Source: Halobacteriales archaeon YIM A00010
GTDB taxonomy: Archaea; Halobacteriota; Halobacteria; Halobacteriales; Haloarculaceae
Assembly: GCA_025041175.1 (NCBI GenBank)
Contig: JAKCFJ010000001.1
Location: forward strand, 496,001 to 560,000
Direction: 5' to 3'
Length of the DNA: 64,000 nucleotides
Positions 33,919 to 42,840 of this stretch are shown here, piece by piece. Position 1 is the stretch's first letter, and every line of letters begins with the position of its first letter. The notes under the pieces were generated by a model. That model did no database searches and was not told where the DNA came from. It saw only the letters and a program-made list of their open reading frames with translations. A program made the translations under genes and the position numbers.

Positions 33919-35513
33919 AGTAGAACACCTCCGAGAAGCGAAACACCGAGACCGAGCATCCCAGCGGGTCCGGCGTCAGCCTGCTGTGTGGTTGTGAGTT
34001 CGGTCATCGGTCTGACCGCGTCCTCGATCATACCGAAGACGATCTCAGGGGCAGACCCCAGCGCGATGATCAACACGATGAGCACCACCAACGGCACCAC
34101 GTCGTGGACGGCTGCGCGGGTGATCTCGTAGTCGGTGCTCACGCTGAACTCCCCGAACAGAGTCCGCTGCATCGCAAACAGGTAGTAGCCCGCCACGATG
34201 ACGATCCCGAACATGGCGACCGCCGTGAACACCGGCGCGTACGCGAAGTCCGCGGCGAACGAGCCGCTGAACACGAGAAACTCCGCCACGAAGCCGGACA
34301 TCAGCGGCAGTCCCATGTAGGCGAACGAACCGGCCACGATCGCGCCCGCGGTGATCGGCATCCGTTCTGCGAGACCACTCATGTCCCCGACCATGCGGGT
34401 GTGGGTCGTGTTGTAGACGACGCCCACACACAGGAACAACAGTCCCGAGATCAACCCGTGGCTGATCATCTGGAACGTCGCCCCACCGAGTCCGTACAGC
34501 GTGAACGCGACCAGCCCGAGGATCACGTACCCCATCGACGACACCGAGGAGTAGGCGACGATGCGCTTGAGATCCTGCTGCGCGAGCGCGAGCAACGCGC
34601 CGTAGATCACCGACACGATCGCAAACGCGACCAGCACCAGCGCGTACTGCTGGGCGATCTCCGGAAGGAGCGTGAAGTTGAACCGGAGCAGCGCGTACGT
34701 CCCCATCTTCAACAGCACGCCCGCCAGGATCACCGACACCGGCGTCGGGGCCTCGACGTGGGCGTCGGGGAGCCACGTGTGCACCGGAACCACGGGCACC
34801 TTCACCGCGAAGCCGGCGAACATGAGGAAGAAGGCGGCTGTCTTCACCGCGTTGGGCGAAAGTCCCCCGACCGATCCCACAGCGCCAGGCGCTGAAAGCG
34901 CCCCCGCTATCGCTGGGAGACCGAGCGACTGGACCGAATCACCCAGCCCGAACACCAACAGGAAAAAGCCCACGAACATCACCAGCGAGGCGACGTTCGT
35001 GTAGACGAAGAACTTGATCGCGGCGTACTTCCGGCGGGGACCGCCCCACACACCGATGAGGAAGTACATCGGGATGAGCACGGCCTCCCAGAAGACGAAC
35101 CAGACAAAAAAGTCGAGCGCAGCGAACACGCCGATGAGGCTCGCTTCCATCAGGAGCATCAGCCCATAAAACTGGGATTTGCGCTCGTCGATGGGCGTCC
35201 ACGCGCTCAGAATGGCGAGCGTCGTTAGTATCGTCGTGAGCACGATCAACGGCATGCTCACGCCGTCCAACCCGACGTGGTAGAACAGCTCGTAGGGACC
35301 GACGCTCAGCCAGTTAACCCTCGTCTCGAAGGCGAGCGTGCTGCCTTCGAGCAGCGCGTTCCCCACGCCGTCGAAGGTGGCGTACATGTACGAGCTGGCG
35401 AGGATCGGGAGCAGGCTGATCCCGAAGGACAGTCGCGCCGAATACCGATCCGGCAGCAAGAACACGGCGAGTCCCCCGACGAGGCAGACGCCGAGGAGCA
35501 GTTCGATCATCAT
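33915..35513 (-). CDS. nuoM: complex I-type subunit NuoM
   Basis: A 532-residue antiporter-like subunit. Family marks include FWEAVLIPMYFLIGVWGGPR (with the key Glu in the early helix), PVHTWLPDAHVEAPTPVSVI and GVLLKMGTYALLRF with the channel Lys, and LMSGFVAEFLVFSG. Pumps protons as part of the membrane arm. Start taken at ATG 35513, whose A is shared with the preceding stop region (TGATG type overlap); a GTG upstream at 35522 is possible. Confidence 0.93.
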   Translation of the reverse strand: MMIELLLGVCLVGGLAVFLLPDRYSARLSFGISLLPILASSYMYATFDGVGNALLEGSTLAFETRVNWLSVGPYELFYHVGLDGVSMPLIVLTTILTTLAILSAWTPIDERKSQFYGLMLLMEASLIGVFAALDFFVWFVFWEAVLIPMYFLIGVWGGPRRKYAAIKFFVYTNVASLVMFVGFFLLVFGLGDSVQSLGLPAIAGALSAPGAVGSVGGLSPNAVKTAAFFLMFAGFAVKVPVVPVHTWLPDAHVEAPTPVSVILAGVLLKMGTYALLRFNFTLLPEIAQQYALVLVAFAIVSVIYGALLALAQQDLKRIVAYSSVSSMGYVILGLVAFTLYGLGGATFQMISHGLISGLLFLCVGVVYNTTHTRMVGDMSGLAERMPITAGAIVAGSFAYMGLPLMSGFVAEFLVFSGSFAADFAYAPVFTAVAMFGIVIVAGYYLFAMQRTLFGEFSVSTDYEITRAAVHDVVPLVVLIVLIIALGSAPEIVFGMIEDAVRPMTELTTTQQADAGPAGMLGLGVSLLGGVLL

Positions 35514-37534
35514 ACGAACCACCCCCCGAGGATGCCGACTGCAACCAGCAACACGACCAACCCCAACGTGAGCAGCGCCGCGTAGTTGGTGACGACACCG
35601 GTCTGGAGCCGACGAGCACGGTCACCGAGGAACAACGAGACGCTAGAGACGCCGTTGACAGCGCCGTCGATGATCCCCTGATCGAACGTGTCCGCACCGC
35701 GGGCCACGTTCGCAGTCAGGCCTTCTGCGAGCCATACCTGATATTCGTCCTGGTAGTAGTTGTTGAACAACACCGTCTTGATCGATCCGAGTTTGTCCGT
35801 GTGTTCGTCCGGGTCGGGAACGTTGTAGAGGACGTGGGCAGCTCCCGCGCCCGCTAGCGCGAGCAGCAAGGAGACGGCTCCGGAGCCGAGCACGAGCGCC
35901 GTGCTCGCGTCCACCGCTCCGTAGCCGGCCCACTGTTCGAGCAACGCGCCGTAGTGTTCGACGGTGAGCGTCTCGCCGCCGTGTTCGAACCAGATGTGGA
36001 GGAACTCGATGTGTGCGCCGGTCAGCTCCGCGACGGGCGTCATGTTGATGAGCCCGACGACGGTGGCCAACACCCCGAGGACCACCATCGGGAACTTCAT
36101 GTTCCAACCGAAGTGGTGAGGATCCTCCGCGATGGTGGTGCGTGGCTCACCGTGGAAGGTGAGAAACACCATCCGGAAGGTGTACAGGCCGGTGAAGAAC
36201 ACACCGATCAGGCCCATCGCGTAGGCGACCAGAAAGATCGGGTTGTCCATTCCGCGGAGCAGCGCTTCGAACAGCACCTCATCTTTCGACCAAAAGCCCG
36301 CGAACGGAATGATTCCTGCCAACGCGAGCGAGCCCGCGAGGAACGTGTAGTAGGTGACCGGCAGTCGCTCCTTCAGACCACCCATCTTCCACATGTCCTC
36401 GTTGTGGTGCATCGCAACGATCACTGCCCCCGCGCCGAGGAACAACAACGCCTTGAACATCGCGTGGGTGGTCAGGTGGAACACCCCGGCGACGTACCCT
36501 CCGACGCCGAGCGCGAGCATCATGTAGCCATACTGGGAGATGGTCGAATACGCGAGCACCTGCTTGATCTCCCGTTTGACGACGCCCATCGTCGCTGCGA
36601 ACAGCGCGGTGAAGCCACCGACGAAGGCGATGATAGCGAGTGCAGTCGGGGAGAGCGCGTAGAATCCGTACATGCGCGCGACGAGATACACACCGGCGGC
36701 GACCATCGTCGCCGCGTGGATGAGCGCCGAGACGGGGGTTGGACCCTCCATCGCGTCGGGCAACCACGTGTGCAGCGGGAACTGGGCCGACTTCCCCATC
36801 ACGCCGCCCAACACGAGCAGCCCGAGGATGGTGAACCAGGTCTGCGGGTCGAAGCCGAACGTGTTGATCCCGGCCGCCTCGCCGGCGAGTGCCTGCTCTG
36901 CGAGCACCGGGAAGCTCCCATCTCCGGCGAAGGCCGCCGTGCCGAACGTCCCGAGCACGCCGACCACGCCGATGAGGAAGAAGTAATCACCGAAACGGGT
37001 GACGAGAAACGCCTTTTTCGCCGCCGACGGCGGGGCGTCCGCGCGAAACCAGAAGCCGATGAGCAGATACGAACACAGCCCCACCAACTCGAAGAACATG
37101 AAGGCCATGAACAGGTTCGACGCCATGACGAACGCCAGCATACTGAAACTGAACAGGCTCAATCCGGCGTAGTACCGCGGAAGACCGGTTTCACCCTCGT
37201 CGTTCATGTAGCCCAGCGAGAAGACGAACACCAAAAAGGAGATGAGCGAAACGATGAGCAACATCAACGCCGACAGTTGATCGATGAGGATTCCGAGTTC
37301 CAACGAGAACGGATCCGTGACACCGATCAGCGTGTGAACGATCTCTACGTGGGGATCTCCCGAGGTCAGCACCGCGAGATACACCCACAACGAGAGCAGC
37401 AACGATCCACCTGTGGCTGTGATTCCTGCGAGCGCGCCCTTTTTGGGCATGAAACGACCCACAAAGAGCGCGACCAGGAACGATACGAACGGTAGCGCAG
37501 CGATCGCCGGCGCGAATTCGAATGCTCCTACCAT
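35510..37534 (-). CDS. nuoL: complex I-type subunit NuoL
   Basis: A 674-residue subunit, the largest of the membrane arm, with about 16 helices including the long lateral helix region. Key stretches are FELVGLCSYLLIGFWF, PLHTWLPDAMEGPTPVSAL, the Lys-bearing FGVLGTFGTA to GKSAQFPLHTW part, and the C-terminal segment with DEHTDKLGSIKTVLFN. In the same operon as nuoK and nuoM, with a four-base gap from nuoK. Confidence 0.94.
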   Translation of the reverse strand: MVGAFEFAPAIAALPFVSFLVALFVGRFMPKKGALAGITATGGSLLLSLWVYLAVLTSGDPHVEIVHTLIGVTDPFSLELGILIDQLSALMLLIVSLISFLVFVFSLGYMNDEGETGLPRYYAGLSLFSFSMLAFVMASNLFMAFMFFELVGLCSYLLIGFWFRADAPPSAAKKAFLVTRFGDYFFLIGVVGVLGTFGTAAFAGDGSFPVLAEQALAGEAAGINTFGFDPQTWFTILGLLVLGGVMGKSAQFPLHTWLPDAMEGPTPVSALIHAATMVAAGVYLVARMYGFYALSPTALAIIAFVGGFTALFAATMGVVKREIKQVLAYSTISQYGYMMLALGVGGYVAGVFHLTTHAMFKALLFLGAGAVIVAMHHNEDMWKMGGLKERLPVTYYTFLAGSLALAGIIPFAGFWSKDEVLFEALLRGMDNPIFLVAYAMGLIGVFFTGLYTFRMVFLTFHGEPRTTIAEDPHHFGWNMKFPMVVLGVLATVVGLINMTPVAELTGAHIEFLHIWFEHGGETLTVEHYGALLEQWAGYGAVDASTALVLGSGAVSLLLALAGAGAAHVLYNVPDPDEHTDKLGSIKTVLFNNYYQDEYQVWLAEGLTANVARGADTFDQGIIDGAVNGVSSVSLFLGDRARRLQTGVVTNYAALLTLGLVVLLVAVGILGGWFV

Positions 37535-37538
37535 AGGA

Positions 37539-37841
37539 TTACCACCTCATCGTAGTTGCCGTCGTCACGTCCACGTCATTGAAGTTCCGGTAGAGAACGA
37601 GGATGATACCGATCCCAACAGCCACCTCCGCGGCGGCCGTCGCTATGGTGAACAGGCTGAACACCTGTCCCGTGAGATTGCCGTTCTGGACGGAAAAGGC
37701 AACGAGATTGATGTTCGCCGCGTTCAACATCAGTTCGACACTCATCAGAAAGACGAGGGCGTTCCGACGGGTCAAAATCCCGAACAGACCGATGCAGAAC
37801 ACCGCTGCCGAGAGCACCAGATAGTACTGGGATGGAACCAT
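37539..37841 (-). CDS. nuoK: complex I-type subunit NuoK
   Basis: A 100-residue protein with three membrane helices. The conserved Glu residues sit in [19 protein letters not shown] and [19 protein letters not shown]. Start at ATG 37841, whose A overlaps the last base of the nuoJ2 stop; a TTG one codon upstream is less likely. Links nuoJ and nuoL as in other haloarchaea. Confidence 0.94.
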   Translation of the reverse strand: MVPSQYYLVLSAAVFCIGLFGILTRRNALVFLMSVELMLNAANINLVAFSVQNGNLTGQVFSLFTIATAAAEVAVGIGIILVLYRNFNDVDVTTATTMRW

Positions 37842-38200
37842 CAATGATCACTCTCCGTCTCAGTTTCAATGGCGCCGTCGGCGCGCACGTCTCTCGAGCC
37901 GGACCCCGAAAGCGGTCCGAGGCCACCCTCCTCGCGTGCGAGCATCACTGCCCCCACGAGCGCGGCCACGAGAAGGACGCCCATGATCTCGAACGCGACG
38001 AGGAAGTATTCCGAGGTGATCGGTCCGCTCAGGTCGAATATCGCATACCCGATGCTTGCAGTGATCGATCCGGATCCGAACCCCTGTGGCGCCGGGAATT
38101 GGGCCGACAGGAACGCCGCCGCCATCACGACGAACAACGCGACTGCGGCCAACCCCGGAAGGAGGTGACTGCCGAGTTTCAATCGTGGGCGGGTCGTCAT
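37841..38200 (-). CDS. nuoJ2: complex I-type subunit NuoJ, C-terminal part (nuoJ2)
   Basis: A 119-residue protein with two membrane helices ([19 protein letters not shown] and [19 protein letters not shown]) corresponding to the second half of bacterial NuoJ; haloarchaea normally encode NuoJ as two proteins. The C-terminal tail is acidic. It starts at ATG 38200, overlapping the nuoJ1 stop by four bases. Confidence 0.9.
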   Translation of the reverse strand: MTTRPRLKLGSHLLPGLAAVALFVVMAAAFLSAQFPAPQGFGSGSITASIGYAIFDLSGPITSEYFLVAFEIMGVLLVAALVGAVMLAREEGGLGPLSGSGSRDVRADGAIETETESDH

Positions 38201-38469
38201 GTTGCCGCCTCCTCGATCGGATCGTCGCGGGTGAGCATGACCGCGAACGTGATCAGGATCAACACCCCCCCGACGTACACGAGTATTTGCATCGTGGCGA
38301 CGAACGCCGCTTGACGCATGACGTAATGCACTGCCACCGAAAGAAGCGCTATCCCGAGCAGGAGCGCAGAATGCCATACGTCGCGCACGAGCACGACGCC
38401 CAAGCTGCTCCCCACCGTGATAACGGCAAACAGCGCGAATGCCAATGTCTCATACGGTGCTACTGCCAT
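38197..38469 (-). CDS. nuoJ1: complex I-type subunit NuoJ, N-terminal part (nuoJ1)
   Basis: A 90-residue protein with three membrane helices, the first half of NuoJ: ETLAFALFAVITVGSSLGVV, VWHSALLLGIALLSVAVHY and the Tyr/Gly block TMQILVYVGGVLILITFAVM. It is the first gene of the operon here; nuoA, B, CD, H and I, which usually precede it, are absent from the window, and an A/T-rich gap followed by a divergent gene lies upstream. Confidence 0.92.
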   Translation of the reverse strand: MAVAPYETLAFALFAVITVGSSLGVVLVRDVWHSALLLGIALLSVAVHYVMRQAAFVATMQILVYVGGVLILITFAVMLTRDDPIEEAAT

Positions 38470-38849
38470 TAGTGTCCCTCATGTTGGCTTCCCTTTGAAG
38501 ATTTCGAGAACGTACGGAGCACAGCTCGCCGACTCACATCCTGACAATCCGTTTTACCACCGAATAAATAACATGAGATATAATAAAATAAATAGAATGT
38601 GGGCGTAGTAAATGGACGATGCCGTGGCCGTTCGAGAGTGGTTCGGGCCGTTCACCATAGCGAACTAGATTGTGTCACGTATTGATCCTCCACTCATTTT
38701 ATGTATTCCATTGTTATTGATCTAGGTACTACTACACTGACGGTACGCTCGTGATACTGCCGATACACACGTAGTAATCACATTATGTATGCCTAACATT
38801 TTAGAGAAGGAATATATTTAAATAATATATCGGCATACGGCGTATTGCC
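38470..38849. other. 380-bp A/T-rich gap at the head of the nuo operon
   Basis: No gene seen. Left part must hold the promoter of nuoJ-N; a TTATTTATTC about 95 bases upstream of nuoJ1 is a candidate box. The middle is markedly A/T-rich (around 38560-38600). The right part holds the promoter of the Tat repeat protein. Confidence 0.55.
38811..38849 (+). promoter_or_regulatory. TATA box and inverted repeat before Tat repeat protein gene
   Basis: A long TATA-like run AATATATTTAAATAATATAT (38811-38830) is followed at once by GGCATACG and CGTATTGCC, an inverted repeat filling the space to the ATG at 38850. The repeat could be an operator over the transcription start or a 5' hairpin. Confidence 0.5.
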
Positions 38850-39815
38850 ATGGTTCGAGAACAGTCACGACGGCGGTTTTTACAGCTGGCGGCAGCAGGC
38901 GCAACGTCAGTCGGGATCAGCAGTGTGGCCTCCCGGAACGGTCGGGCGGTGTCGGCAGTCGATGGGCCGTCAGTGGTCGGTCAGACCGGAACGATCGTGG
39001 CCAGCCACGGTACTGCCGACACGTGGCAGCGCGTCAGTTTCGAGACGCCGTTTGCACTCACGCCGGTCGTGATCATGCAGCCGGTCTCGGTCCGCGAGCC
39101 GGTTTCGGTGCCCGTCTCCGTTCGTAAAGTAACCCGGCGGGGGTTTGAGTTCACGCTCGCGGGACAGGGCCACCGGATAGACGATCCCGAGCGGATCAGT
39201 TACCTCGCTGTCGCCCGCGGCGTCCACGAACTGTCCGGGTCGCTGATAAACGCAGAGGCCGGGTTCGTCACCGCCGACGCGTCGCCTCAAACCGTCTCGT
39301 TCGATCACCCATTCAGGGGACAACCCGTCGTGTTCGCGCAGCCTCAAACCCACAACAGTTACCGCGGAGACGCTGCCGGACCGGACGATTCGATCGGCAC
39401 AAAGATCGATGTGGCCGGTCCTGACCAATTTTCCGTGCGCCTCCGCGACCAGGAGCGGTACCGACGGTTCCATCGATCCGAGACCGTCGGCTATCTCGCG
39501 TTTGAAACCGGTGGAGGCGTGTTGGATCCACCGAAGAGCGCGCTCGACCGACTGTTAGGACGGTTCGAGATTGCCACCGCTCCAAAATCCATCACCGACC
39601 CGTGGCATCAGCTCGTGTTCGAACAGACCTACAACCAACCCATCCTGCTGGCAGGCATGCAGAGGACTGAAACCACCACTGCCACCCCTCACGTCGCCAA
39701 TCTCGAAAGCGAGAGCGCTGCCATCCGTGTCGAGGAAGAGGGCAGTCGTACCATCGCCGCCTCCGAGCGCATCGGCTACGCCGTCTTCGAGAACGAGCAC
39801 CTTCTCTACGTGTAG
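38850..39815 (+). CDS. Tat-exported protein with repeated beta (H-type-lectin-like) modules
   Basis: A 321-residue secreted protein. The N-terminal twin-arginine signal is REQSRRRFLQLAAAGATSVG, with no lipobox Cys. The rest consists of two to three similar modules of about 90 residues: WQRVSFETPFALTPVVIMQP, then QTVSFDHPFRGQPVVFAQPQ, then HQLVFEQTYNQPILLAGMQ, each followed by a RVxxxxxxRF segment and a SERIGYAVFE-like ending. The spacing is reminiscent of H-type lectin domains, so sugar binding at the cell surface is possible, but the family match is not certain. Confidence 0.72.
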   Translation: MVREQSRRRFLQLAAAGATSVGISSVASRNGRAVSAVDGPSVVGQTGTIVASHGTADTWQRVSFETPFALTPVVIMQPVSVREPVSVPVSVRKVTRRGFEFTLAGQGHRIDDPERISYLAVARGVHELSGSLINAEAGFVTADASPQTVSFDHPFRGQPVVFAQPQTHNSYRGDAAGPDDSIGTKIDVAGPDQFSVRLRDQERYRRFHRSETVGYLAFETGGGVLDPPKSALDRLLGRFEIATAPKSITDPWHQLVFEQTYNQPILLAGMQRTETTTATPHVANLESESAAIRVEEEGSRTIAASERIGYAVFENEHLLYV

Positions 39816-39991
39816 AAAACTCCCCGTGGTACGCGACGATCTCGCTTGCGCCCTCTCAGGAACGGCACGGGACTGGAAAATTCCGGTCTCCAGCAGATGG
39901 TTGCGCGATTTCGGAGATCAGAGGCATTCGGTCTGCTTTATCTGTAGAAACATTTGTGTGGGATGGACCGTATTGATCGCATGTACTAGGC

Positions 39992-40312
39992 ATGGCCAAT
40001 CGAACTAACACACAGACCGTTGATCGGGTTACTGACCTCCGGATCAACGACCGGATAGATGTTCGATCATTGGAGACAGGACGAGAAGACGCGTTCATCG
40101 TTGACGGTTTCGAGCTCAACGTCGTCGACGGACGACCGGAAGTCACCGTCCAACTCCGGACGCCACACGACGAACCGGGACCGATCGTCTTGTTCGAGAC
40201 ACCCACCGGCATCTGTCTGAGTCCGACCGACGTTCCACAACGACAAGACATCGAAGCAGAAGTCATCCTGTACGATGCGCACGAGCAACAACAGCCACAC
40301 CACCGTCGGTAG
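39992..40312 (+). CDS. hypothetical protein, 106 aa
   Basis: An acidic, soluble protein without recognised domain. The first 80 residues are beta-rich (LRINDRIDVRSLETGREDAF, GRPEVTVQLRTPHDE) and could be a small barrel; the tail is Gln/His-rich. Codon use and acidity fit a real haloarchaeal gene. No clear operon partner. Confidence 0.55.
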   Translation: MANRTNTQTVDRVTDLRINDRIDVRSLETGREDAFIVDGFELNVVDGRPEVTVQLRTPHDEPGPIVLFETPTGICLSPTDVPQRQDIEAEVILYDAHEQQQPHHRR

Positions 40313-40413
40313 TGATACATCGGGCTGGGTGAGTGGAACAAAACGAGGGGAAACGAAACACCTAGTCGTGTCGATCCCGATCCGTATCTCCAACGCAGTT
40401 TGAATAACACAAT

Positions 40414-40833
40414 TTAAATCAATTTTAGTGCGCGTGTATACCACGTTGCGCTGATCGGGACAGCGAGGGCAGCGAGGACCAGCACGTGACGGTGGTATTC
40501 GAACGCGGCGTCTGTGGGGTAGGAGAACACGAGACGTTCCGGAACGGTGACGGCCCAGACGATCGCAAAGCCAGCGATGAACAGCCCGAAGACGAGACAC
40601 ACGCCAGCAGCGAGCGCGGGATCAGAGCGTTGGGAGCGGCCGGCAGCGAAGATGACGACGCAGACGAGCGCGAACAGGGCGGCAAACAGCGGGTTGAACG
40701 CGCCGGTGGTGTAGTACGTCCCAGCCGAACCTGGTGAGAGAAGGACGTATGGAACCGCGAGAACGAGTATAACCGACACACAGGCGATGATACCGACCAT
40801 TGGAGCGAGACGAACGTCGTCCATATCCGTCAT
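40414..40833 (-). CDS. four-TM membrane protein, hypothetical
   Basis: A 139-residue protein with four hydrophobic segments: MVGIIACVSVILVLAVPYVL, NPLFAALFALVCVVIFAAG, LAAGVCLVFGLFIAGFAIVW and HRHVLVLAALAVPISATWY. No family is recognised; small proteins with this layout are common in haloarchaea. Start chosen at 40833 (MTDMDDVRLAPM), an ATG three codons later is possible. Divergent from the coiled-coil gene at 40907, sharing a 70-base promoter region. Confidence 0.72.
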   Translation of the reverse strand: MTDMDDVRLAPMVGIIACVSVILVLAVPYVLLSPGSAGTYYTTGAFNPLFAALFALVCVVIFAAGRSQRSDPALAAGVCLVFGLFIAGFAIVWAVTVPERLVFSYPTDAAFEYHRHVLVLAALAVPISATWYTRALKLI

Positions 40834-40906
40834 CCCGAGCGCGATCGGCTTAATTCTCGTGAAACGCCACCGCAAAGTACACAACCCTTCGGCTCTCGAA
40901 TCCGGT

Positions 40907-41290
40907 ATGGGTCTCGGTGGAACAGCGAAAAAGCTCCAGCGGATCGCCAATATGGCCGAAGAGATGTATGCTCGGGTGAACGATCTCCGCGAGCAGCTCA
41001 ACGGGCTCGGCCAAACGGTCGAGCAAACGAACGCGTCGGTCGAACAGCTCCGTCGGGAACACGCCGAGACGCGCGCGCTGGTCGAGCGGTTGGCGGAAAA
41101 AGAGGGGATCGATGTGGACGACGTCCTCACGAACGCGAACGTCCCGAAACCCCCGTCCGAACGAGAGCCCCACAGCGGTCACGATCCCGGTGAACGCAAT
41201 CCCGGTGAACGCGATCACGGTCGCGGACGCGGCGGACGAGGAACAGCGCCCGGCTCCTCGTCGGTCGATCGTGCGCCGGGGAACGAGTAG
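40907..41290 (+). CDS. DUF5798-type coiled-coil protein
   Basis: A 127-residue haloarchaeal protein starting MGLGGTAKKLQRIANMAEEM, then a long helix that reads as a coiled coil (LREQLNGLGQTVEQTNASVE ... LVERLAEKEGIDVDDVL), and a disordered Gly/Arg/His-rich tail. The N-terminal pattern matches the DUF5798 family. Function unknown; scaffold or oligomer protein is plausible. Confidence 0.78.
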   Translation: MGLGGTAKKLQRIANMAEEMYARVNDLREQLNGLGQTVEQTNASVEQLRREHAETRALVERLAEKEGIDVDDVLTNANVPKPPSEREPHSGHDPGERNPGERDHGRGRGGRGTAPGSSSVDRAPGNE

Positions 41291-41327
41291 CGCGTTCCTG
41301 CGTGGGCCACATTTTGTATCGGGAGTG

Positions 41328-41741
41328 TCATCCCAGCAGCCGTTTGTGTTCGACTTTCATACAGCGGTCCTGTACGAACTGCCGTCCGGACGATTTGACC
41401 CGTCGCCCGGATCGGTCGTCCCGGATGCCGAGCTGGAGCCAGACGGTTTCGATGTCGTGCCGATCGAGCACCTCCGCAACGATGCCGTCTACTTCTGCGC
41501 TCGGCCGAAACACATCGACGATATCGATCTCGGCGTCGACCTCGCTCAGGGAGTCGTGAGCGGTGTGTCCGAGGACCTCTTCGGCGTAGGGGTTGACGGG
41601 AACGACCGTGTACCCGCGTTCGGACAGGTATTTCGGGATCTCGTGGGCGTCCTTTCCGGGCGTCGAGGAACAGCCGACCACGGCGACGGTGTCGGCGTCG
41701 AGGATCGAACGGATGGTGTCGTCGTCCGTCGAGTGAGCCAT
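41328..41741 (-). CDS. CoA-binding (YccU-type) protein
   Basis: A 137-residue Rossmann-fold protein of the CoA-binding domain family: ADTVAVVGCSSTPGKDAHEI (nucleotide loop), YLSERGYTVVPVNPYAEEVL and IDIVDVFRPSAEVDGIVAE. Members bind acyl-CoA or dinucleotide; their cellular role is not settled. Length and order of blocks are normal. Stands alone, close to the prenyltransferase gene on the same strand. Confidence 0.88.
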   Translation of the reverse strand: MAHSTDDDTIRSILDADTVAVVGCSSTPGKDAHEIPKYLSERGYTVVPVNPYAEEVLGHTAHDSLSEVDAEIDIVDVFRPSAEVDGIVAEVLDRHDIETVWLQLGIRDDRSGRRVKSSGRQFVQDRCMKVEHKRLLG

Positions 41742-41789
41742 ACCGGTACTATCACGATCATCGATAAAAACCTGTCCGCGCGGTCTCAG

Positions 41790-42623
41790 TCAGACGACTG
41801 CTCGTCCGACGACGAACGCCGCTGCTGCGAGGAACATGCCGTATTTCATGTGTGACTGGGCCGCAGATGGGTCGCGGAACCCCCCTATCGTTCCGGCGAG
41901 CAACACCAGATCGGCGGGGATCACGACCGCGAGATACGCCCCGCCGAACGTCCCATCGACGTAGGGGACCGGACTTGCGAACACCGCGACGAGGCTACTC
42001 ACGAGCGCGACGGCGAGCGCTGGCTTCACACCGACAGCGATCGGGAGCGTGTTGAGTCCCTCCCGGCGGTCGCCGTCGATGTCCTCGACGTCTTTCACGA
42101 TCTCACGGGCGATCGTCGAGAGCGCTGCCAGGAGCGCGAGCGTCGCCACCGTCCGCAGTGAGCCACTGGCTACCGCCGCCCCGCCGAACAGGAACGTGCT
42201 CCCGCCGAGACAGGCGACGACCACGTTACCGACGCCAGCAAGCCCCTTGAACAGCTCCGTGTAGGCGACCAGGGCGACGAGATCGATCACAGCGATAGCG
42301 ATCGCAAGCCTCGGAAGCACGAGCGAGAATCCGACAGCGGCGGCGAACAGACCGATGCTTAGAATGAGTGCCCCCCGTGGTGAGACGGCTCCCCGCGGAA
42401 TGGGCCGCTCGGGATCGTTGATGCGGTCGATCTCCCGGTCGAAGTAGTCGTTGATCGCGTTGCCCGCACCGACTGCGAGAACGGTGGCAGCGCCAGCCGC
42501 ACCCGCGGGAATCGGATGCTGAACGATGCTGCCGGCGACGTACCCACCGATGAGCGTAAGCACGCCCGCAGCGAGGGCGTTCACGGGACGGGTGAGTTCG
42601 ACCAGTCCGCGAAACCTGTCCAT
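41790..42623 (-). CDS. geranylgeranylglycerol-phosphate geranylgeranyltransferase (UbiA family)
   Basis: A 277-residue membrane prenyltransferase that adds the second geranylgeranyl chain in archaeal ether-lipid synthesis (DGGGP synthase). UbiA motifs: GNAINDYFDREIDRINDPER with the first Asp-rich site, and REIVKDVEDIDGDRREGLNT with the second. About eight membrane segments. The combined motifs are characteristic of the archaeal DGGGPS group rather than heme or menaquinone prenyltransferases. tRNA-Arg lies just upstream. Confidence 0.9.
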   Translation of the reverse strand: MDRFRGLVELTRPVNALAAGVLTLIGGYVAGSIVQHPIPAGAAGAATVLAVGAGNAINDYFDREIDRINDPERPIPRGAVSPRGALILSIGLFAAAVGFSLVLPRLAIAIAVIDLVALVAYTELFKGLAGVGNVVVACLGGSTFLFGGAAVASGSLRTVATLALLAALSTIAREIVKDVEDIDGDRREGLNTLPIAVGVKPALAVALVSSLVAVFASPVPYVDGTFGGAYLAVVIPADLVLLAGTIGGFRDPSAAQSHMKYGMFLAAAAFVVGRAVV

Positions 42624-42705
42624 GCGAGGTGGTGCTGGGGCAGCGAAATAAGTGACGCGAAAGGAATGGATAGACTTAAATCACTCCGATGATTCGCCCT
42701 CAATA

Positions 42706-42782
42706 GGGCGCTTAGCTCAGCCTGGATTTAGAGTGCTTGGCTTCGGACCAAGTTGCCGGGGGTTCAAATCCCTCAGCGCCCG
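42706..42782 (+). tRNA. tRNA-Arg(UCG)
   Basis: A 77-nt tRNA. Acceptor arms GGGCGCT/AGCGCCC pair, the anticodon stem CTTGG/CCAAG encloses CTTCGGA with anticodon TCG, and the T-arm is GGGGGTTCAAATCCC. No intron and no encoded CCA. Its 3' end is repeated at 42841-42865, marking it as an integration site. Confidence 0.96.
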
Positions 42783-42783
42783 T
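42759..42783 (+). repeat. attachment-site repeat, copy 1 (within tRNA-Arg)
   Basis: A 25-bp sequence covering the T-arm and acceptor 3' strand of tRNA-Arg plus one base. It recurs without change at 42841-42865. Tyrosine recombinases commonly use this part of tRNA genes as attB. Confidence 0.8.
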
Positions 42784-42840
42784 CTGTGTTTCTGTCAGTG
42801 CTGAGGATTTGAATCAGGGAGTGGAGTGTGCGGAACGATC

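Noticed and set aside
35954-37495. 513-codon plus-strand ORF opposite nuoL
   Set aside because: Antisense of a clear NuoL gene; rich in His, Arg and Glu with no domain.
38479-38550. Short in-frame stretch upstream of nuoJ1 (VLEIFKGKPT) as a remnant of nuoI
   Set aside because: Only about 23 open codons and the ending does not match what I know of haloarchaeal NuoI, so I do not claim it.
42784-42840. Second tRNA gene between the attachment repeats
   Set aside because: Only the 3' part of tRNA-Arg is repeated; no D-arm, anticodon arm or 5' acceptor strand is present.
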